Assembly: GCA_913031625.1 (NCBI GenBank)
Contig: CAJWGB010000003.1
Location: 18,267 to 82,266 of the forward strand
Direction of reading: 5' to 3'
DNA length: 64,000 bases
From: an uncultured Planctomycetaceae bacterium
Lineage (GTDB): Bacteria; Planctomycetota; Planctomycetia; Planctomycetales; Planctomycetaceae
The translations under genes and the position numbers were made by a program. Positions 37,839 through 47,054 of this stretch are shown piece by piece. Position 1 is the stretch's first letter; every line of letters starts with the position of its first letter. The notes under the pieces are model-generated. The model searched no databases and had not been told where the DNA came from. It was given only the letters and a program-made list of their open reading frames with translations.

Positions 37839-39935
37839 TTACTTCGGCAGAAACTGGACACCATCAACGATCACGTATCCGTCGGCGCCATCGTTCCTGA
37901 CAACCACTTTCGCCTGCTCCCCAAAATTAAATTTCCCCAGAGATACGAAGAGTTCATCGATGGGAGCGGCTTTCTTTTGATTGATCCGAGTTGTTAATAC
38001 GCCGTCGCGGTGGTGAACTTCAACAAGCGTATTGCTGGCTCGGTTGGCGTTTGGGGTGTAGGCAAATCGAACTTCGTATTGGCCTGACTGAGGTAGCTTC
38101 GCATTGAATGTGGCGGAGCACTTCCCGTCCCGCTTGTCTCCGTCGTGCAGGTAGCTGACGCCCAGCCACTTCTTCCATGAGGTGCTGGGCCCCCATGGTC
38201 CTGTGAGTTGAGCGTCAATGTCGTCAATGACGATTCCCGGAAGCTTGCGAGGGTCAATTCCTGCGCCACTGACCACAACTTTGTACGAAAGGACCTGACC
38301 ATCCTTTTCGAGTTGCTGCCTGAGCAGTTCATAAGACAGGTCCTGAACAGCCAGATTTCTGTCGATTGCCATGCAGGCAGCAGTCGCACCGCTCTGTCCA
38401 AGGATCATAAACACGGGTTCCATCCGGATAGATCCGAATGCAATGTGTGAACTGGAGACACAGACCGGAACAACAAGGTTGCTGCATTCGCGTTTTTTTG
38501 GCAGCAGTGATCCCAGTGCAATTTCGTAGGGTCGGCAGCCGACTCCAATATCACCTTCGTTTTGCACGTAGCCTTCGGGCGTGATGTAGCGCTGGACGTT
38601 GTGGGAATCGATCGTGTAACTGCCCATGCCGACGGACTCAGGGGTGGGCTTCCGTTTTAACAATTCGTTTTCGGTCATGACGAAGCGGCCCGTCATGCGG
38701 CGTGCTTCACGGATATAAAGCTGGTGCGGCCAGTTGCTGTTGTCAGTGAACTCATCTTTGGCCAGTCCCCATTGCTGCATCCTGTTTCGGATCTTCTCAG
38801 GCACCCGCGGGCTGTTGGCGACGAAGTACATCAGGCCCTGCTGGTACTCTTCGTGATCACGAATAATCTCACGGCGCCGTTCATAGCTGGCTGTGGGGTA
38901 GTCATAGTTGGCGCCGATATTGTCGGTGCTCATGGGGCCATGGTTGTTGGTGTCCGTTTTTGAGTTGGGGATGGGATCAAATTTACGGAAGCCCTCATCC
39001 CACCCGGTTTCAAAAATGCGAGCAAGTAGCTCATACCGTTTTGGGTCGTAGTTGTCGGGCTTTGGAAAGGGAACTCTGTTCTCCGGAACGTTGGTGAGGC
39101 ACATGCGAAAGCAATATGCCTGAACTCGGTGATCTCCCGCATGCTTCCGGCCGGGGTGTTCCGTCGAGACATGTGGGAGGACGCCACTGTCTGGATCACC
39201 CGGAACGATATAGGGCGAGATTCTCTGTTTGCCGGGAATCGCGTCGAAGTGGTGACCATGGTGGAGTGTGCCGGTTTGAACACCATTCCATTCTTCGCCG
39301 TAAACATCTTTTCCTTCGCGTCCGACATGAAAGGACACTCCGGCCGCGGCCATCAGATCGCCCTCATAGGTGGCATCGATGAACATTCGTCCGTGAAATT
39401 GATTTCCACTGAGCGTCTCGAAGGAAACGATTCGGTTCCCATCTTTTTCAACACCGCCGTTTCGATTCAACCATTCGTTGCGGAGCACAGGAATTCGATA
39501 GTCACGGATGAGGTCTTCAAATACTTTTTCAGCAACGTGCGGTTCGAAGATCCACATCGTTCTCTGGCCGCCGTCGACGGCAACTGTGCCCTGCCCTTTG
39601 TCTCCATACGTTTCCTTCTTCTGGAAAGTCCATGCTTCAGGCTTCTGATATTCCTTCCAGACACGGTGGTAGAAGTTCCGAGCCAGTCCACCAATGACTT
39701 CCTTACGCCCCGTATCAGTCCATCCGAGACCTCCGCTTGTGAGGCCTCCCAGATGTTGGTCGGGTGACACGACAATGGCCGTCCGGCCCATGCGCTTCGC
39801 CTGAACCGCGGCGATAATCGCTGCGGACGTCCCGCCATAGACAATCACGTCTGCTGAGTGCTTCGTCGTTACCTCGGATGCCGAAACCGTCGACGAAAGA
39901 AACAGAACGGTTACAACAAGACGCAATGCTGGCAT
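37839..39935 (-). CDS. Secreted FAD-dependent oxidoreductase (xanthan lyase-like family)
   Basis: The ATG at 39935 gives a signal peptide (MPALRLVVTVLFLSSTVSAS) and a 698-residue protein. The FAD motif is ADVIVYGGTSAAIIAAVQAKRMGR. Further typical segments are LGGLTSGGLGWTDTG, MFIDATYEGDLMAAAGVSFHVGRE and VCVSSSHIAFGSIRMEPVFMILGQSGATAACMA. This family is abundant in planctomycetes and is often annotated FAD-dependent oxidoreductase or xanthan lyase. The last 130 residues form a beta-rich, carbohydrate-binding-like domain (YEVRFAYTPNANRASNTLVEV). Substrates are thought to be sugars, without proof. A preceding in-frame start 40 codons upstream was rejected as it adds a non-signal extension. Confidence 0.85.
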   Translation of the reverse strand: MPALRLVVTVLFLSSTVSASEVTTKHSADVIVYGGTSAAIIAAVQAKRMGRTAIVVSPDQHLGGLTSGGLGWTDTGRKEVIGGLARNFYHRVWKEYQKPEAWTFQKKETYGDKGQGTVAVDGGQRTMWIFEPHVAEKVFEDLIRDYRIPVLRNEWLNRNGGVEKDGNRIVSFETLSGNQFHGRMFIDATYEGDLMAAAGVSFHVGREGKDVYGEEWNGVQTGTLHHGHHFDAIPGKQRISPYIVPGDPDSGVLPHVSTEHPGRKHAGDHRVQAYCFRMCLTNVPENRVPFPKPDNYDPKRYELLARIFETGWDEGFRKFDPIPNSKTDTNNHGPMSTDNIGANYDYPTASYERRREIIRDHEEYQQGLMYFVANSPRVPEKIRNRMQQWGLAKDEFTDNSNWPHQLYIREARRMTGRFVMTENELLKRKPTPESVGMGSYTIDSHNVQRYITPEGYVQNEGDIGVGCRPYEIALGSLLPKKRECSNLVVPVCVSSSHIAFGSIRMEPVFMILGQSGATAACMAIDRNLAVQDLSYELLRQQLEKDGQVLSYKVVVSGAGIDPRKLPGIVIDDIDAQLTGPWGPSTSWKKWLGVSYLHDGDKRDGKCSATFNAKLPQSGQYEVRFAYTPNANRASNTLVEVHHRDGVLTTRINQKKAAPIDELFVSLGKFNFGEQAKVVVRNDGADGYVIVDGVQFLPK

Positions 39936-40261
39936 TTCAGGATTCCCTGGTAGAAATGAACTGCGGCAGATTGTAGCACTACACGACGAGTCTGCTCCTC
40001 CGCGAGAACCAGTCCGCTGGAATATGCGCAACGTGTGTCTCTCTGCACGCAGCATCCCGGAGAAGGCTGGGGACGGCCCTGCCGAGGCATAAGATACACA
40101 GTCATCCTCTCAGCTTCCGAATTCAGGTCTGCCCCACCCTGCAGATTTATGCGCACCACAGGAGTTCCATTCATTAAACGTCTGCAATGCAGCGAAGGTC
40201 CGGAAGGAATACGCTGCTTCTGCGAGGAGACGCCAAACCGAAATCGATGCGCGATTGCTAA
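39936..40261. other. Gap upstream of the FAD oxidoreductase gene
   Basis: A 326-bp stretch with no supported gene. It would contain the promoter of the minus-strand oxidoreductase gene and the lost 5' part of the trmN6 remnant that follows. None of the open frames here has family features. Confidence 0.4.
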
Positions 40262-40654
40262 TCCGCCACTCGTTTCGCGCTGCCGAGCAGCAGCCGAACT
40301 TCTTCAGGTCCGCTGAAGCCCGTCCGCGCTTCCGCACGACACGATGACTGGCTTTCAACAGATGAACTACTCGATCGCGGTGAGCGGCTGCTGTCAACAG
40401 ATGGGAGACTGTGCTGCATACTGCCCATCGAACAGGAGCAGCATGTCTGTGACGTCGCAAAGGCTCGAGGGTTGTTTGTGCAGAGAAGATGCCGAATCAG
40501 ACCCCGGCCCGAAAAGGATCCTCATCGCGCCATGCTGGCGTTTGCCACGAGTGAGTCGTCGGTACAGGAGACAGAACTGGCAATTGAAGTTGAGCGTCAT
40601 TTCCCGACGCCAGAGTACAGAGCTTTGACCTCCGAGTTTCTGTTGAAGCATTAG
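40262..40654 (+). pseudogene. trmN6: Remnant of a tRNA1(Val) (adenine-N6)-methyltransferase gene
   Basis: One frame is open from 40262 to the TAG at 40652-40654. From 40334 it reads ARHDDWLSTDELLDRGERLL, then STDGRLCCILPIEQEQHV, FVQRRCRIRPRPEKDPHRAM and finally EYRALTSEFLLKH. This matches the C-terminal third of the TrmN6/YfiC family, including its characteristic ALTxxFYLK-type end. The N-terminal SAM-binding motifs and the catalytic NPPY are missing in this frame. A segment reading NFFRSAEARPR in another frame (about 40297-40329) hints at a frameshift just upstream. There is no start codon suited to a full protein. Confidence 0.68.
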
Positions 40655-40695
40655 GGGGCTCCATCTGTCCCGGGAGTGGACTTCGCCAGAACTCT

Positions 40696-40711
40696 TTGCG
40701 GTCCACCGCAA
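40696..40711. terminator. Hairpin near the DedA gene 3' end
   Basis: A perfect 6-bp stem ttgcgg / ccgcaa with a 4-nt loop lies 30 bp after the stop of the minus-strand DedA-family gene and 42 bp after the trmN6 remnant. It may serve either convergent transcript. No T-tract is present. Confidence 0.35.
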
Positions 40712-40740
40712 GCCAGAACTCCGCAATGCCTTTGCTGCCC

Positions 40741-41409
40741 CTAATCTCCGTCTGCACTCTCTTCCGCAGCCTCTTCAAGCTGCGGCAGAAACCGTTGCGC
40801 GACGCCTGCGATCAGGACGGGCAGGACGATCGAGATGCCAAGAGCGAGCGGCATGCTGTTTCGCTGGGCGGCATATTCGCCGAAGACCGAGTACGCGATC
40901 GCGATCCCAAGATTACTCAGGAGTACAGCCGGCAGGAAACGCCGCCATGCGAGCCGGTGGATTCCGGCAATCAGGACGCTGGCTTCGGCAAAGACGGGCA
41001 TCGCGCGAGTCAGCATCAGGATGAGTGGTCCGAATCGGTCGTTCAGCGATTCCATCCGCTTCAGATCCTCTTCTTTGGTAAACCACGTTGCGAATCGCTG
41101 CCCCCATTTTCGGGCCATCGCAAACCCGGCCGCCGCACCCAGCGAGAGCCCCAGCCATGCGGCAAGGGTTCCGAGCCATTTTCCCAGTTGCCCACCGGCC
41201 AGTGTCATCACCACACTGCTGGGAATGGGGAGGAAAATGTCGGTGGACAGCAGACCGACCACGAGTCCGGCGGTTGCGATCGGGGGCGGGGGATCATTGC
41301 GGACATCCTCCAGCCACCCCTGAAATGACTCTCCGAACAGGAGAAATGGGAGGACGGGGACCAGAAGGACCACGCACATCAGCGGAAATGTGCGAAACAG
41401 TTCTTTCAT
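40741..41409 (-). CDS. DedA/VTT-domain (SNARE-associated) membrane protein
   Basis: The ATG at 41409 gives 222 residues. Helices and the family motifs are clear: DIFLPIPSSVVMTLAGGQLGKW, then LAAWLGLSLGAAAGFAMARKWG, and the late FGPLILMLTRAMPVFAEASVLIAGIHRLAWRRF region (shown in parts). DedA proteins are flippase/scramblase-like and help handle lipid carriers such as undecaprenyl phosphate; the G-x-x-R-x-x-P motif appears as MLTRAMPVFAEA. The C-terminus is acidic and soluble. It faces the trmN6 remnant convergently. Confidence 0.82.
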   Translation of the reverse strand: MKELFRTFPLMCVVLLVPVLPFLLFGESFQGWLEDVRNDPPPPIATAGLVVGLLSTDIFLPIPSSVVMTLAGGQLGKWLGTLAAWLGLSLGAAAGFAMARKWGQRFATWFTKEEDLKRMESLNDRFGPLILMLTRAMPVFAEASVLIAGIHRLAWRRFLPAVLLSNLGIAIAYSVFGEYAAQRNSMPLALGISIVLPVLIAGVAQRFLPQLEEAAEESADGD

Positions 41410-41714
41410 CCGTGGGAGGCCCAGGAAGTTCAAATCGGGCGGACCAGTATATCTGAGCGGAAATTTGGGAAGAGTTGGACCTGGTCTGGACGGGAATCAC
41501 CAGAAAAACGCTGATTCCTGAAGAATTGGACCATGCCCGACGGTGTAATGGGTGCCCGCCTGATTCGTCCCGTATCCTCCCGAAAATGGGGACGCGTATG
41601 CCGAGTCTGCGGACCCCGCCAAATTGTGTCCCGCCTGTTGACCCTTCCAGCAACTCGTAAAGAATAATACGCCCGCCCTGTCCCCTGGCGGATGCGATAG
41701 ATCCGGTTCAGATT
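41410..41714. other. Intergenic region before the lipoprotein/ccsBA pair
   Basis: About 305 bp divergent gap. No gene, repeat or clear promoter box was recognised. It must contain the start signals for the lipoprotein gene and for the DedA gene. Confidence 0.4.
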
Positions 41715-42272
41715 ATGCGTGCTCAAATTATTCAACTCTGCATTTTTGCGATGGTTGCCAGCCTGTCCGGCTGCGGCTTTGAAGCTGAGGTGCAGACCTA
41801 CAAGGTTGAATCGGAGCAGTACAGCACCACCAATGACTTTGTGCATGAGTTCGCGTTGCCCGAGTTTGACTCGCCGAAGGGCTGGAAACAGACTTCCAAC
41901 GACGAGTTCAGCAAACTGGCCTTTGAGGTGGGGACGGGAGCAAACTCTGCCCGCGTGACCGTGACCAAACTCGGTGCTTCAATTCCGATTGCTCAGCATG
42001 TGAGTCGCTGGGCCGGTCAGATCAAGCTCCAGATCACGGAAGACACGACTCCGCGAGATGTGGAGTGGAAGTCGTTTGCGGGTCACCGCGGACTATATGT
42101 TCATCTGGAAGGCCCAAGAGAAGCGATCGCCGGCGCCATTGTGGAAGTTGAGCAGTCGCTTTGGTTCTTCAAGATGCGAGGGTCTGTGTCGGCAGTTGAC
42201 CGGCACGCCGAGGAAATGAAAGAGTTCTGCAACAGCACGAAGAACTTTCCACAGAAGAAATCTGCGTCCTGA
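41715..42272 (+). CDS. Lipoprotein of unknown function upstream of ccsBA
   Basis: The 185-residue product has a lipoprotein signal ending SLSGC (Cys20). The mature part is a single compact domain. GWKQTSNDEFSKLAFEVGTG and a repeated beta pattern (ARVTVTKLGASIPIAQHVSRW, EQSLWFFKMRGSVSAVDRHA) are followed by a polar end. A similar small domain occurs upstream of cytochrome c maturation genes in planctomycetes, where it may assist heme delivery or apocytochrome handling (inference from position). The stop lies 35 bp before the ccsBA start, so an operon is likely. Confidence 0.7.
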   Translation: MRAQIIQLCIFAMVASLSGCGFEAEVQTYKVESEQYSTTNDFVHEFALPEFDSPKGWKQTSNDEFSKLAFEVGTGANSARVTVTKLGASIPIAQHVSRWAGQIKLQITEDTTPRDVEWKSFAGHRGLYVHLEGPREAIAGAIVEVEQSLWFFKMRGSVSAVDRHAEEMKEFCNSTKNFPQKKSAS

Positions 42273-42307
42273 CGCAGAAATTGGTATTTGCCAGACAGGA
42301 TTGCAGC

Positions 42308-45300
42308 ATGTCAACAGCCACCCTCGATGTCCGCTCTCAGGATGAGGTGGAATCACTCGATATCCCTGGCCTGAATTTTCTTGCGTCTCTGAAGTTCACC
42401 TGCATTCTGCTGGTGATTTCAATGTTTCTCGTGCTTGTTGGCAGCCTTGCTCAGGCTCGTCGAGATGTCTGGGAAGTAGTGCAGGAATACTTTCGCACAT
42501 GGGTCGCATGGGTTCAGATTAAGGACCTGTTTCCTCCGGGCATGTTTCCAGGCCTGATTGATTTCGACTGGGACAAAAGCCTGGGTGTGTTTAGACAGAT
42601 TCCGTGGCCGGGTGGCTGGACCATCGGACTTCTGATGTGGGTCAATCTGGCACTGGCACATTTGAAACGTATCAGGGTGCGAGCCGGGGGCGGAAAAATG
42701 GCAGCCGGCCTCGCCGCCATGTTCGGCGCCGTCCTGTTGAATGCGACTCTCGTGATTTACGGCAACTACCAAAGCGCCGAACAGCAAACTGACTATGGCA
42801 TTATCTGGACCCTGATTCTGGTTTCGATTTCAGGGATTTCACTGGGATCAATGGCCCTGACGTTTGGGCCTTTTGCCGGCAGGAAAGCCAGCCGTGTCGT
42901 CTGGGGCACCGTGGCATTGACAGCCGGTGCCGTCGCGATTTACTTCATCGTCGGTGGTGAGTCTGTCAAGCTCCGCAATGAGTCCATGCGAATCCTCTGG
43001 CAACTGCTGCAGGGGAGTGTGGCGGCAACCGCGTTGCTGATTCCTTCCATCATGCTGTTTGATAAACGCGGTGGTATTGTCGTGTTGCACCTCGGCGTGC
43101 TGATGCTGATGCTGAGCGAACTTCAGGTGGCAATGACGGCTCACGAAGATCGTATTTCCATGTCGGAAGATGACTCCGGTCGCACGGCAGCCTATGCCTT
43201 TGATATTCGGTCCGTCGAACTGGCGATCGTCAAACACGCGCAGCCGGAATACGACAGGAAGAAGGGCGATGACCTGCATGCGGGTGAGGATGAGAAAGAT
43301 GAAGTGTGGGTGATTCCACAGGACACTCTGCTGGGTGCTCACGAGAATGATGCTCTGATTTCACGAGAGTCGCTGCCGTTTCACCTCAAAGTGCCTCGAT
43401 ACCTCGTGAACTGCGTGCTGGAAAGTCGTGCCGGTCCGCCGTCTGACGGCAAAGACGAAATTGATGCCACCGCAGGACTCGGTAAGCATGCTCGCGCCGT
43501 CGCGATCAATCAGAAAGACGGTATGCAGTCAGAGGTGGATTCAGGAGCCATTTACCTCGACATCATTGATCCGAAGTCCGGTAAGAAAACGGCCACCCAT
43601 CTGGTTGCCAACAAGATGTCCGGCTACCTGCTTCCTCGCGGCGAAGAGGTGAAGTTTGGTGACAGCACATACCATCTCTACCTGCGATTTCGTCGAACCT
43701 ATTTCCCATGGGCTATCAGCCTGAAGGAGACCAGGCGAGTCGACTATCTCGGAACGACCGTTCCGAAAGACTTTCGTTCCACCTTTGTGATTACAGAGGA
43801 GAGTGGGAAAGAGCACACTTTCACCACCAAGATGAACAATCCGGTTCGGTACAACGGTCTGACATTCTTTCAGTCGGACCATGGGCTCCAGAATGGAGTC
43901 GAGTTCACGTCTCTGCAGGTCGTTCGGAACTCCGGCTGGATGTTGCCTTACATTGGCTGCATGGTGGTTGCGTTTGGCATGTTTGCTCAGTTTGGGCAGA
44001 CACTGATTCGCTTCCTCGGGCGGCAGGGCCTCGAAGACAGTGCACTTCCCGCTGATGTTACGGACTCCCAGGGTAATGTTGACGATGAATCAGACGCAGC
44101 TGTATCACCATTAGAAGCTGCAAGGCGGCCTCTTAAGCAGCCTGCAATGTCATTGTCAGCCAGCGAAGCGAAAGGTCACCCTGCCACATGGATTGTTCCT
44201 GTCGTGCTGATGGTCGTCACGGTTGGTTATGTGGCCAGTAAGGCCCGATCCAGGCCCAGGGAAGACCAGGTTGACTTCCGCGCGTTCAACCGTCTGCCGG
44301 TTACTGCGGGCGGCCGCGTCCAGCCAATTCGTTCGCTGGCCGAAGGCACATTCCTCCCGATTCTTGGCAAGGACAGTTTTGAAGGCGAAATGGAAGTTGC
44401 TGAGCTGGACAGAGAGCGAGCCGACATCGTGGAAACGCTGGAGTCCGGCTGGGAAGACCATGACTGGTCACGCCTCAATGATTTCAGTGGCACTTATCCG
44501 GAGTGGGCGGCAGAGATTCGCAATATTGCCGGTGGCGATGCTGAGGATGTCCTCGAACTCATGCGACCGTACATGACGGAAGAGCGTTCTGCGTCGTGGT
44601 TGTTGCTCGACATTGTGGCTCGCCCGGAGCTCGCGGAACGTCATCGGATCTTTCACATCGTGAACGACGAAGTGCTCGCACTTCTGGGACTGGAGATCCG
44701 GCCCGGGCTGCGATACTCACTGTCAGAATTCCGAGAGAAACTACGGGACCTCATTCCGATTCAGATGGAAGCAATGCAGCTGCAGCAGCAGAACGAATCT
44801 GCTCGAATCACGACCAGGCAGCGGAAAGTCATGGAACTCATGACGAACGTGCGAACTTACAATCGACTCAGCTTCCTGTTCAACAATCCGGCTGAAGCTG
44901 AAGCACCAGACTACGAGCTCTTTGAGACCGTGGAATGGACATGGCAGACGTTGACGATCGCTAAGAATGAATCCCTGCCGGCACTCTGTGTGCCCACAAA
45001 CTCATGGCAGTCAGCGCTGCAGTTCCAGTCGCGTCCGTGTGCGGTTGCCATCAGCACCCTCGCTGAACATCTGCGTGACCGCAATCTGAATTCCAGAGAG
45101 GATCTGCTGAAGGCACTTACTTCAGAGATGGACGAGTCAGATGTCCGGAAGCGTCTGTTGACTCAGATGAACCGCGCCCTCATGGAGCTGACTTCCATCA
45201 CCCAACAGTCAAACCCGGACCTTACCGGCGATGAACTGGATGCAGAGGTGAAGGTTCTTGCCATCAGAGCGCTCAGTCAGATTCCGCCTCCATCAGCGCA

Positions 45301-46864
45301 GCATGAAATCCTGAAGGTGATCGCCGCTTCCTGGCCTGAATTGTCCAGCGAAGAACTTGTGGCAAAGATTGATCTGGAAAGCCTGGGGGCCGAAGACACG
45401 TCGATGATCTCTGCGGAGTCTGTCAGACGTGTTCCGGAGTCGCTGAAAGGAGACCCGCGGCAGGCTGATCTTCAGCGGCTGGTGGGATTGAACCTGCAGA
45501 TCCCCAATGGATTTGGTACCGCTGGGCGACTGGTCGCGGAACTCATGCTGGATGACCTCGAAGATATGGCAGGGCCGTTTCTGTTCCCTGACTCGGAGAA
45601 AGAGCGACAGCAGATTGCGGCGGAACGTCTGGAGGCACGAAAGAACGGAACGAGCAAGGAACAGATGCCGGATGATCCGGATGACTGGGAAAGTGATGAA
45701 GACCTCGCCACTGCCGCCGAGGACCGTGATCCGGGGAAGACGCTTAGCGAAGCCGACAGTCACCTTGCGGCTATCTTCGCTGCATGGGGGCAGCAGGATA
45801 CGAAGGACTTCACGGATCAGTCGATCGCTTATCACAAGTGGATTGAGAAGCAGCAGATCGGTGTCCTGTCTGAGCGAGTGTCATTCGGTGTCGGGTCCAT
45901 TGACAAGCTGACCTATGAGAGTTTCATCAATCACCTGCAGCCTCAGATGAATGCGATCTTCATCTACCTGACGGCTCTGGTCTTTGGATTTCTGTCATGG
46001 ATGATCTGGCGAAAGGGTTTTCAGCGAACTGCTTTTGGTCTGTCGATTCTTGCCTTCGTGCTGCATTCATTCTTTCTGCTGGCACGCATGCAGATTTCCG
46101 GGCGACCACCAGTGACCAATCTCTACTCCTCAGCCGTCTTCATTGGCTGGGGTGTGGCGTTGTCCTGCATTCTTCTGGAATCATTCCTGAAGCTTGGACT
46201 GTTCAACGTAGTGGGAGCAATCTCCGGTGCTGTCAGTCTGGTGATCGCCAACATTCTGGGGATGGAAGACGGCGACACGATGGCTGTGATGCAGGCTGTT
46301 CTGGACACCCAGTTCTGGCTGGCCACGCATGTGGTCTGCATTACCTTCGGATATGCGGCCACATTCCTCGCCGGTTTCCTTGGGATCGTCTATGTATTCA
46401 AGAGCATCATTGGTTCTTCCGTGGCGCGTGAGGATGAACAGCAGCTTTTGGGCAAGGTGATCTACGGAACCACATGTTTCGCGCTGTTCCTGAGTTTTGT
46501 CGGAACTGTCCTGGGAGGTCTGTGGGCAGATGACTCATGGGGCCGGTTCTGGGGCTGGGACCCGAAAGAGAACGGTGCTCTGATGATCGTGATCTGGAAC
46601 GCCATCATTCTTCACGCTCGCTGGGACCGCATGGTTCGCGACTACGGAACCGCCATTCTGGCGATTCTTGGCAATGTTGTGACGGCATGGTCGTGGTTCG
46701 GTGTGAATGAACTTGGTGCGGGTCTGCACAACTACGGGTTCACGGAAGGCCGCCTTCGCTGGCTGGCCGGCTTCATGCTGGTCAACATTGTGTTCGTCTG
46801 CGTGGCGGCCGGCATCAAAATGCTGATGAAGTCCGCCGGTGATCGAGACATCCCTGCCGCCTGA
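42308..46864 (+). CDS. ccsBA: Fused CcsBA-type cytochrome c biogenesis protein with large central insert
   Basis: This 1518-residue protein combines a ResB/CcsB-like N-terminal half and a CcsA C-terminal half, the system II synthetase that exports heme and ligates it to CxxCH. ResB-like features are the early helix LKFTCILLVISMFLVLVGSL, further helices up to about residue 290, and a periplasmic beta domain ending FFQSDHGLQNGVEF before another helix (WMLPYIGCMVVAFGMFAQFG). From about 640 to 1220 is a soluble, mostly helical and acidic region with no CcsBA counterpart I know. CcsA follows with about eight helices and the heme-handling WWD segment WGRFWGWDPKENGALMIVIW near residue 1411. It supports the many heme proteins this bacterium encodes. 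Confidence 0.88.
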   Translation: MSTATLDVRSQDEVESLDIPGLNFLASLKFTCILLVISMFLVLVGSLAQARRDVWEVVQEYFRTWVAWVQIKDLFPPGMFPGLIDFDWDKSLGVFRQIPWPGGWTIGLLMWVNLALAHLKRIRVRAGGGKMAAGLAAMFGAVLLNATLVIYGNYQSAEQQTDYGIIWTLILVSISGISLGSMALTFGPFAGRKASRVVWGTVALTAGAVAIYFIVGGESVKLRNESMRILWQLLQGSVAATALLIPSIMLFDKRGGIVVLHLGVLMLMLSELQVAMTAHEDRISMSEDDSGRTAAYAFDIRSVELAIVKHAQPEYDRKKGDDLHAGEDEKDEVWVIPQDTLLGAHENDALISRESLPFHLKVPRYLVNCVLESRAGPPSDGKDEIDATAGLGKHARAVAINQKDGMQSEVDSGAIYLDIIDPKSGKKTATHLVANKMSGYLLPRGEEVKFGDSTYHLYLRFRRTYFPWAISLKETRRVDYLGTTVPKDFRSTFVITEESGKEHTFTTKMNNPVRYNGLTFFQSDHGLQNGVEFTSLQVVRNSGWMLPYIGCMVVAFGMFAQFGQTLIRFLGRQGLEDSALPADVTDSQGNVDDESDAAVSPLEAARRPLKQPAMSLSASEAKGHPATWIVPVVLMVVTVGYVASKARSRPREDQVDFRAFNRLPVTAGGRVQPIRSLAEGTFLPILGKDSFEGEMEVAELDRERADIVETLESGWEDHDWSRLNDFSGTYPEWAAEIRNIAGGDAEDVLELMRPYMTEERSASWLLLDIVARPELAERHRIFHIVNDEVLALLGLEIRPGLRYSLSEFREKLRDLIPIQMEAMQLQQQNESARITTRQRKVMELMTNVRTYNRLSFLFNNPAEAEAPDYELFETVEWTWQTLTIAKNESLPALCVPTNSWQSALQFQSRPCAVAISTLAEHLRDRNLNSREDLLKALTSEMDESDVRKRLLTQMNRALMELTSITQQSNPDLTGDELDAEVKVLAIRALSQIPPPSAQHEILKVIAASWPELSSEELVAKIDLESLGAEDTSMISAESVRRVPESLKGDPRQADLQRLVGLNLQIPNGFGTAGRLVAELMLDDLEDMAGPFLFPDSEKERQQIAAERLEARKNGTSKEQMPDDPDDWESDEDLATAAEDRDPGKTLSEADSHLAAIFAAWGQQDTKDFTDQSIAYHKWIEKQQIGVLSERVSFGVGSIDKLTYESFINHLQPQMNAIFIYLTALVFGFLSWMIWRKGFQRTAFGLSILAFVLHSFFLLARMQISGRPPVTNLYSSAVFIGWGVALSCILLESFLKLGLFNVVGAISGAVSLVIANILGMEDGDTMAVMQAVLDTQFWLATHVVCITFGYAATFLAGFLGIVYVFKSIIGSSVAREDEQQLLGKVIYGTTCFALFLSFVGTVLGGLWADDSWGRFWGWDPKENGALMIVIWNAIILHARWDRMVRDYGTAILAILGNVVTAWSWFGVNELGAGLHNYGFTEGRLRWLAGFMLVNIVFVCVAAGIKMLMKSAGDRDIPAA

Positions 46865-47005
46865 GAGCCGTCAGGAACCCCATCATCAGTTCCAGAATCG
46901 GGGATCCCGAAACGTATGTGAGGGTCCGTGGCCTCACCCCATATACTCCTGTCGTTTGAGCGGCAGCCGAAGGCGCTCGTGTTGACCTGCATTACGCAGA
47001 GGATG

Positions 47006-47040
47006 TAAGCCGCGAGGCCGTGCGGGCCTCCGGTTAAACG
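47006..47040. repeat. REP-like GC-rich palindromic element
   Basis: The segment taagccgcgaggcc-gtgcg-ggcctccggttaaacg contains a perfect 6-bp stem (gaggcc/ggcctc). It ends in ccggttaaacg, the reverse complement of cgtttaaccgg, which also opens the element at 59418. Two copies sharing this 11-bp end suggest a dispersed intergenic repeat family. Confidence 0.5.
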
Positions 47041-47054
47041 ATGATGCGACTGCC

